The translations under genes were made by a program, and so were the position numbers. The notes under the pieces are model-generated. The model made no database searches. It was not told where the DNA came from and saw only the letters and a list, made by a program, of their open reading frames with translations. Below, piece after piece: positions 62,256 to 64,000 of a stretch of DNA of 64,000 bases. The stretch is from Congzhengia minquanensis (lineage in GTDB: Bacteria > Bacillota > Clostridia > UBA1381 > UBA9506), in the NCBI RefSeq assembly GCF_014384785.1, contig NZ_JACRSU010000001.1:992001-1056000 (forward strand), read 5' to 3'. Positions within the stretch are counted from its first letter, which is position 1. Every line of letters begins with the position of its first letter.

Positions 62256-62738
62256 TTGAATTTTTCGCAAAGATTGCAGGAAATTATGAAAAACAATGGA
62301 ATTACGAAATTTAAGTTGTCGAAACAGTTAAATGTGTCCCCCAGCACGGTTGCGAATTGGCTGAACGGAGAAAGCAGGCCTAATATTGAGCGTATTCGGC
62401 AAATTGCAGAATTCTTTAACGTTTCAACAGATTTTCTGCTAACCGGCAATAACGCTTCAAGCCAGCAGATGCTCGTATCAAATGAATCTTTTGAGCAGTT
62501 GGAACGTATTTTATTAGACGCGTTCCGCAAGGTTTCGGTCAGCGATAAAATTGCCATTCTGCAGCACGCGGAGTCACTTGCTCACAGCAGGCAAATATAT
62601 GATATGATTGGCGATATTCCTCACAACGAAAATTTTTCGTTTGCTGAAAACGGAAATCATACGAAGTCTCTGCTGACTCCAGATGATGTCAGACGGATAA
62701 AAGCACTTCTAAAAAAATACGATGAGGATAATCAATAA
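62256..62738 (+). CDS. XRE-family helix-turn-helix regulator
   Basis: 160 residues. N-terminal Cro/CI-type HTH (ITKFKLSKQLNVSPSTVANW) with STDFLLTGN following, then a helical C-terminal region ending in a charged segment (VRRIKALLKKYDEDN). Start is TTG at 62256 with AGGGGG about 9 nt upstream. Single-gene unit with its own promoter and terminator; targets unknown. Confidence 0.85.
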   Translation: MNFSQRLQEIMKNNGITKFKLSKQLNVSPSTVANWLNGESRPNIERIRQIAEFFNVSTDFLLTGNNASSQQMLVSNESFEQLERILLDAFRKVSVSDKIAILQHAESLAHSRQIYDMIGDIPHNENFSFAENGNHTKSLLTPDDVRRIKALLKKYDEDNQ

Positions 62739-62756
62739 AAAATTGGAATAAAAACT

Positions 62757-62781
62757 CCTGCATAAAAATGCAGGTTTTTTT
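62757..62781 (+). terminator. Intrinsic terminator
   Basis: CCTGCAT / ATGCAGG with loop AAAA and seven Ts. Confidence 0.85.
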
Positions 62782-62823
62782 ATAAAATACGTTCCAGGAA
62801 GAGGAACGATAAGGAGATGTTTT

Positions 62824-64000
62824 ATGGGATTTTCAATTGAAACCAGTGTACCGGTATTTACCGTGTTCCTGCAGGGACTGATTAGCTTTCTATCACCCTG
62901 CATTCTTCCCCTTGTTCCGCTGTATGTGAGCTATCTGGCCGGGGGGGCAAAAATGGTGGATGCAGACGGAACCATCCGCTATCCCCGCCGAAAAGTTTTG
63001 ATAAATACGCTCTTTTTTGTGATTGGAATTAGCTTTGCCTTTTTCCTGCTGGGATTTGGTTTTACTGCTCTGGGACGGTTTTTCAGCGACAACCGCATTT
63101 GGTTTGCGCGTATCAGTGGAATTGTAATGATTTTGTTTGGCCTGTACCAGTTCGGTGTGTTTGGAAAATCCGGCGCACTTGACCGGGAGCGCCGGCTGCC
63201 GTTCTCACTGAACCGTTTTACCATGGGGCCTGTTCCTGCGCTGATTTTAGGGTTTACGTTCAGCTTCGCATGGACGCCTTGTGTGGGTCCCACCCTGGGC
63301 AGTGTGCTTTTAATGGCGGGTGTATCGCAAACCGCTGCAAAAGGATTTTTGCTCATCGGCGTTTATACACTGGGCTTTGTTTTGCCCTTTATCGCAGTAG
63401 GGCTTTTTACCACCACGGTGTTAGAGTTTTTTAAAAAGCATCAGAACATTGTGCGTTACACCGTGAAAACCGGCGCTGTTTTGCTGGTGCTCATGGGAAT
63501 TATGACGTTAACGGGCTATTTAAACGGCATTACCGGCTATTTATCGAACTTAGGCACGGGTTTTGGAAATAACCAAAGCACGCAAAGCAGCGAACCGGAA
63601 AATCCCTCTGCCTCCCCCACTGCAGCGCCCGGCGCAGAAGAGGAAGAAAAAACAGTGCCGGCGCCGGACTTTACCTTAAAAGACCAGTATGGGAACCAGC
63701 ACAGGCTGTCTGACTATAAAGGAAAAACTGTGTTTTTAAACTTTTGGGCCACCTGGTGCCCGCCCTGCAAACAGGAAATGCCGGAAATTCAGGCGCTTTA
63801 TGAACGGTATGGCAAAAACAGCGGTGATTTGATTGTGCTGGGTGTAGCAGGCCCCAATCAGGACCGGGAAGGCTCTGCAGACCATGTAAAAGAGTTCCTT
63901 TCAAAAAACAATTATACCTTTCCCGTTGTGCTGGACGAAAGCGGCGATTTGTTTTATCAATACCGCATCAGCGCATTCCCCACCACATATATGATTGATA
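62824..64000 (+). CDS. CcdA/DsbD-type membrane protein fused to a TlpA/ResA-like thioredoxin (3' end outside window)
   Basis: At least 392 residues. The N-terminal 240 residues form a six-helix CcdA-like electron-conducting domain with the cysteine motifs LSPCILPLVP (Cys26) and AWTPCVGPTLG. A Ser/Pro/Glu-rich linker (about 255-280) leads to a thioredoxin domain with FWATWCPPCK (Cys312, Cys315) outside the membrane. The protein would carry reducing power across the membrane to extracytoplasmic disulfides. AAGGAGATG precedes ATG. The stop codon lies beyond position 64000. Confidence 0.92.
   Translation, partial: MGFSIETSVPVFTVFLQGLISFLSPCILPLVPLYVSYLAGGAKMVDADGTIRYPRRKVLINTLFFVIGISFAFFLLGFGFTALGRFFSDNRIWFARISGIVMILFGLYQFGVFGKSGALDRERRLPFSLNRFTMGPVPALILGFTFSFAWTPCVGPTLGSVLLMAGVSQTAAKGFLLIGVYTLGFVLPFIAVGLFTTTVLEFFKKHQNIVRYTVKTGAVLLVLMGIMTLTGYLNGITGYLSNLGTGFGNNQSTQSSEPENPSASPTAAPGAEEEEKTVPAPDFTLKDQYGNQHRLSDYKGKTVFLNFWATWCPPCKQEMPEIQALYERYGKNSGDLIVLGVAGPNQDREGSADHVKEFLSKNNYTFPVVLDESGDLFYQYRISAFPTTYMID

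Noticed and set aside
1..64000. CRISPR array or complete insertion sequence
   Set aside because: No regularly spaced direct repeats and no transposase gene were found on either strand.

Overview
This window looks like chromosomal DNA of an anaerobic, endospore-forming member of the Clostridia. The evidence is a pro-sigmaK gene, a GerMN lipoprotein, clostridial-type PurL, a free-standing AICAR transformylase with a PurO-type IMP cyclohydrolase, TTG/GTG starts with strong GGAGG sites, and a radical-SAM activase-like protein. I cannot name the genus from sequence alone.

Layout. 1-2174 (minus) is the N-terminal part of dnaE, cut by the window edge. 2363-6993 (plus) is a housekeeping operon: trxA, yhbY, nadD, a fused yqeK-rsfS frame, leuS. 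7033-20565 is a plant-polysaccharide region: GH39 xylosidase-like enzyme, a large secreted SGNH esterase, an ADP-ribosylglycohydrolase-fold protein, two AraC regulators, a GNAT acetyltransferase and a GH42 beta-galactosidase. A Ppx/GppA phosphatase, a GerMN lipoprotein and a tandemly duplicated Pr6Pr-type membrane protein are interspersed. 20601-31905 (minus) is a complete purE-C-F-M-N-O-H-D-L operon that makes IMP from early intermediates. Its leader has a canonical promoter and a ZTP (pfl) riboswitch whose 3' conserved strand overlaps an intrinsic terminator.

The most striking structure is at 33063-43133. The sporulation sigma gene sigK is split by a 9.37-kb skin-like element. The 5' part of sigK (42790-43133) and the 3' part (33063-33425) join perfectly in frame at CIE/NEI when the element is removed across a shared AAA. 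This regenerates a 234-residue pro-sigmaK. The element carries a large serine recombinase next to the sigK 3' half, a 63-residue orphan protein, a GRAM/membrane-protein operon facing an XRE repressor-like gene, an MNT-HEPN-PUA/EVE-like three-gene operon, an HUH replication-initiator-like protein, an AT-rich OLD-like ATPase and a double-HTH protein. It therefore looks like a small mobile replicon domesticated as a developmental switch and loaded with possible defence genes.

43261-64000 returns to chromosomal genes: AraC with a URO-D-like protein, a cysteine-rich clostridial protein, a phosphopantetheinyl transferase, pyrophosphatase, prfB with a programmed +1 frameshift, secA, an orphan substrate-binding lipoprotein, and a run of small metabolic genes (GDPD, dGTPase, SGNH, TSCPD, radical SAM, Dabb, amidohydrolase). 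These are followed by an oxidoreductase, a GT-C-like membrane protein, two tRNA-Ser genes, an ArsR-like regulator followed by a 36-residue peptide gene, an XRE regulator, and a CcdA-thioredoxin fusion cut by the window end.
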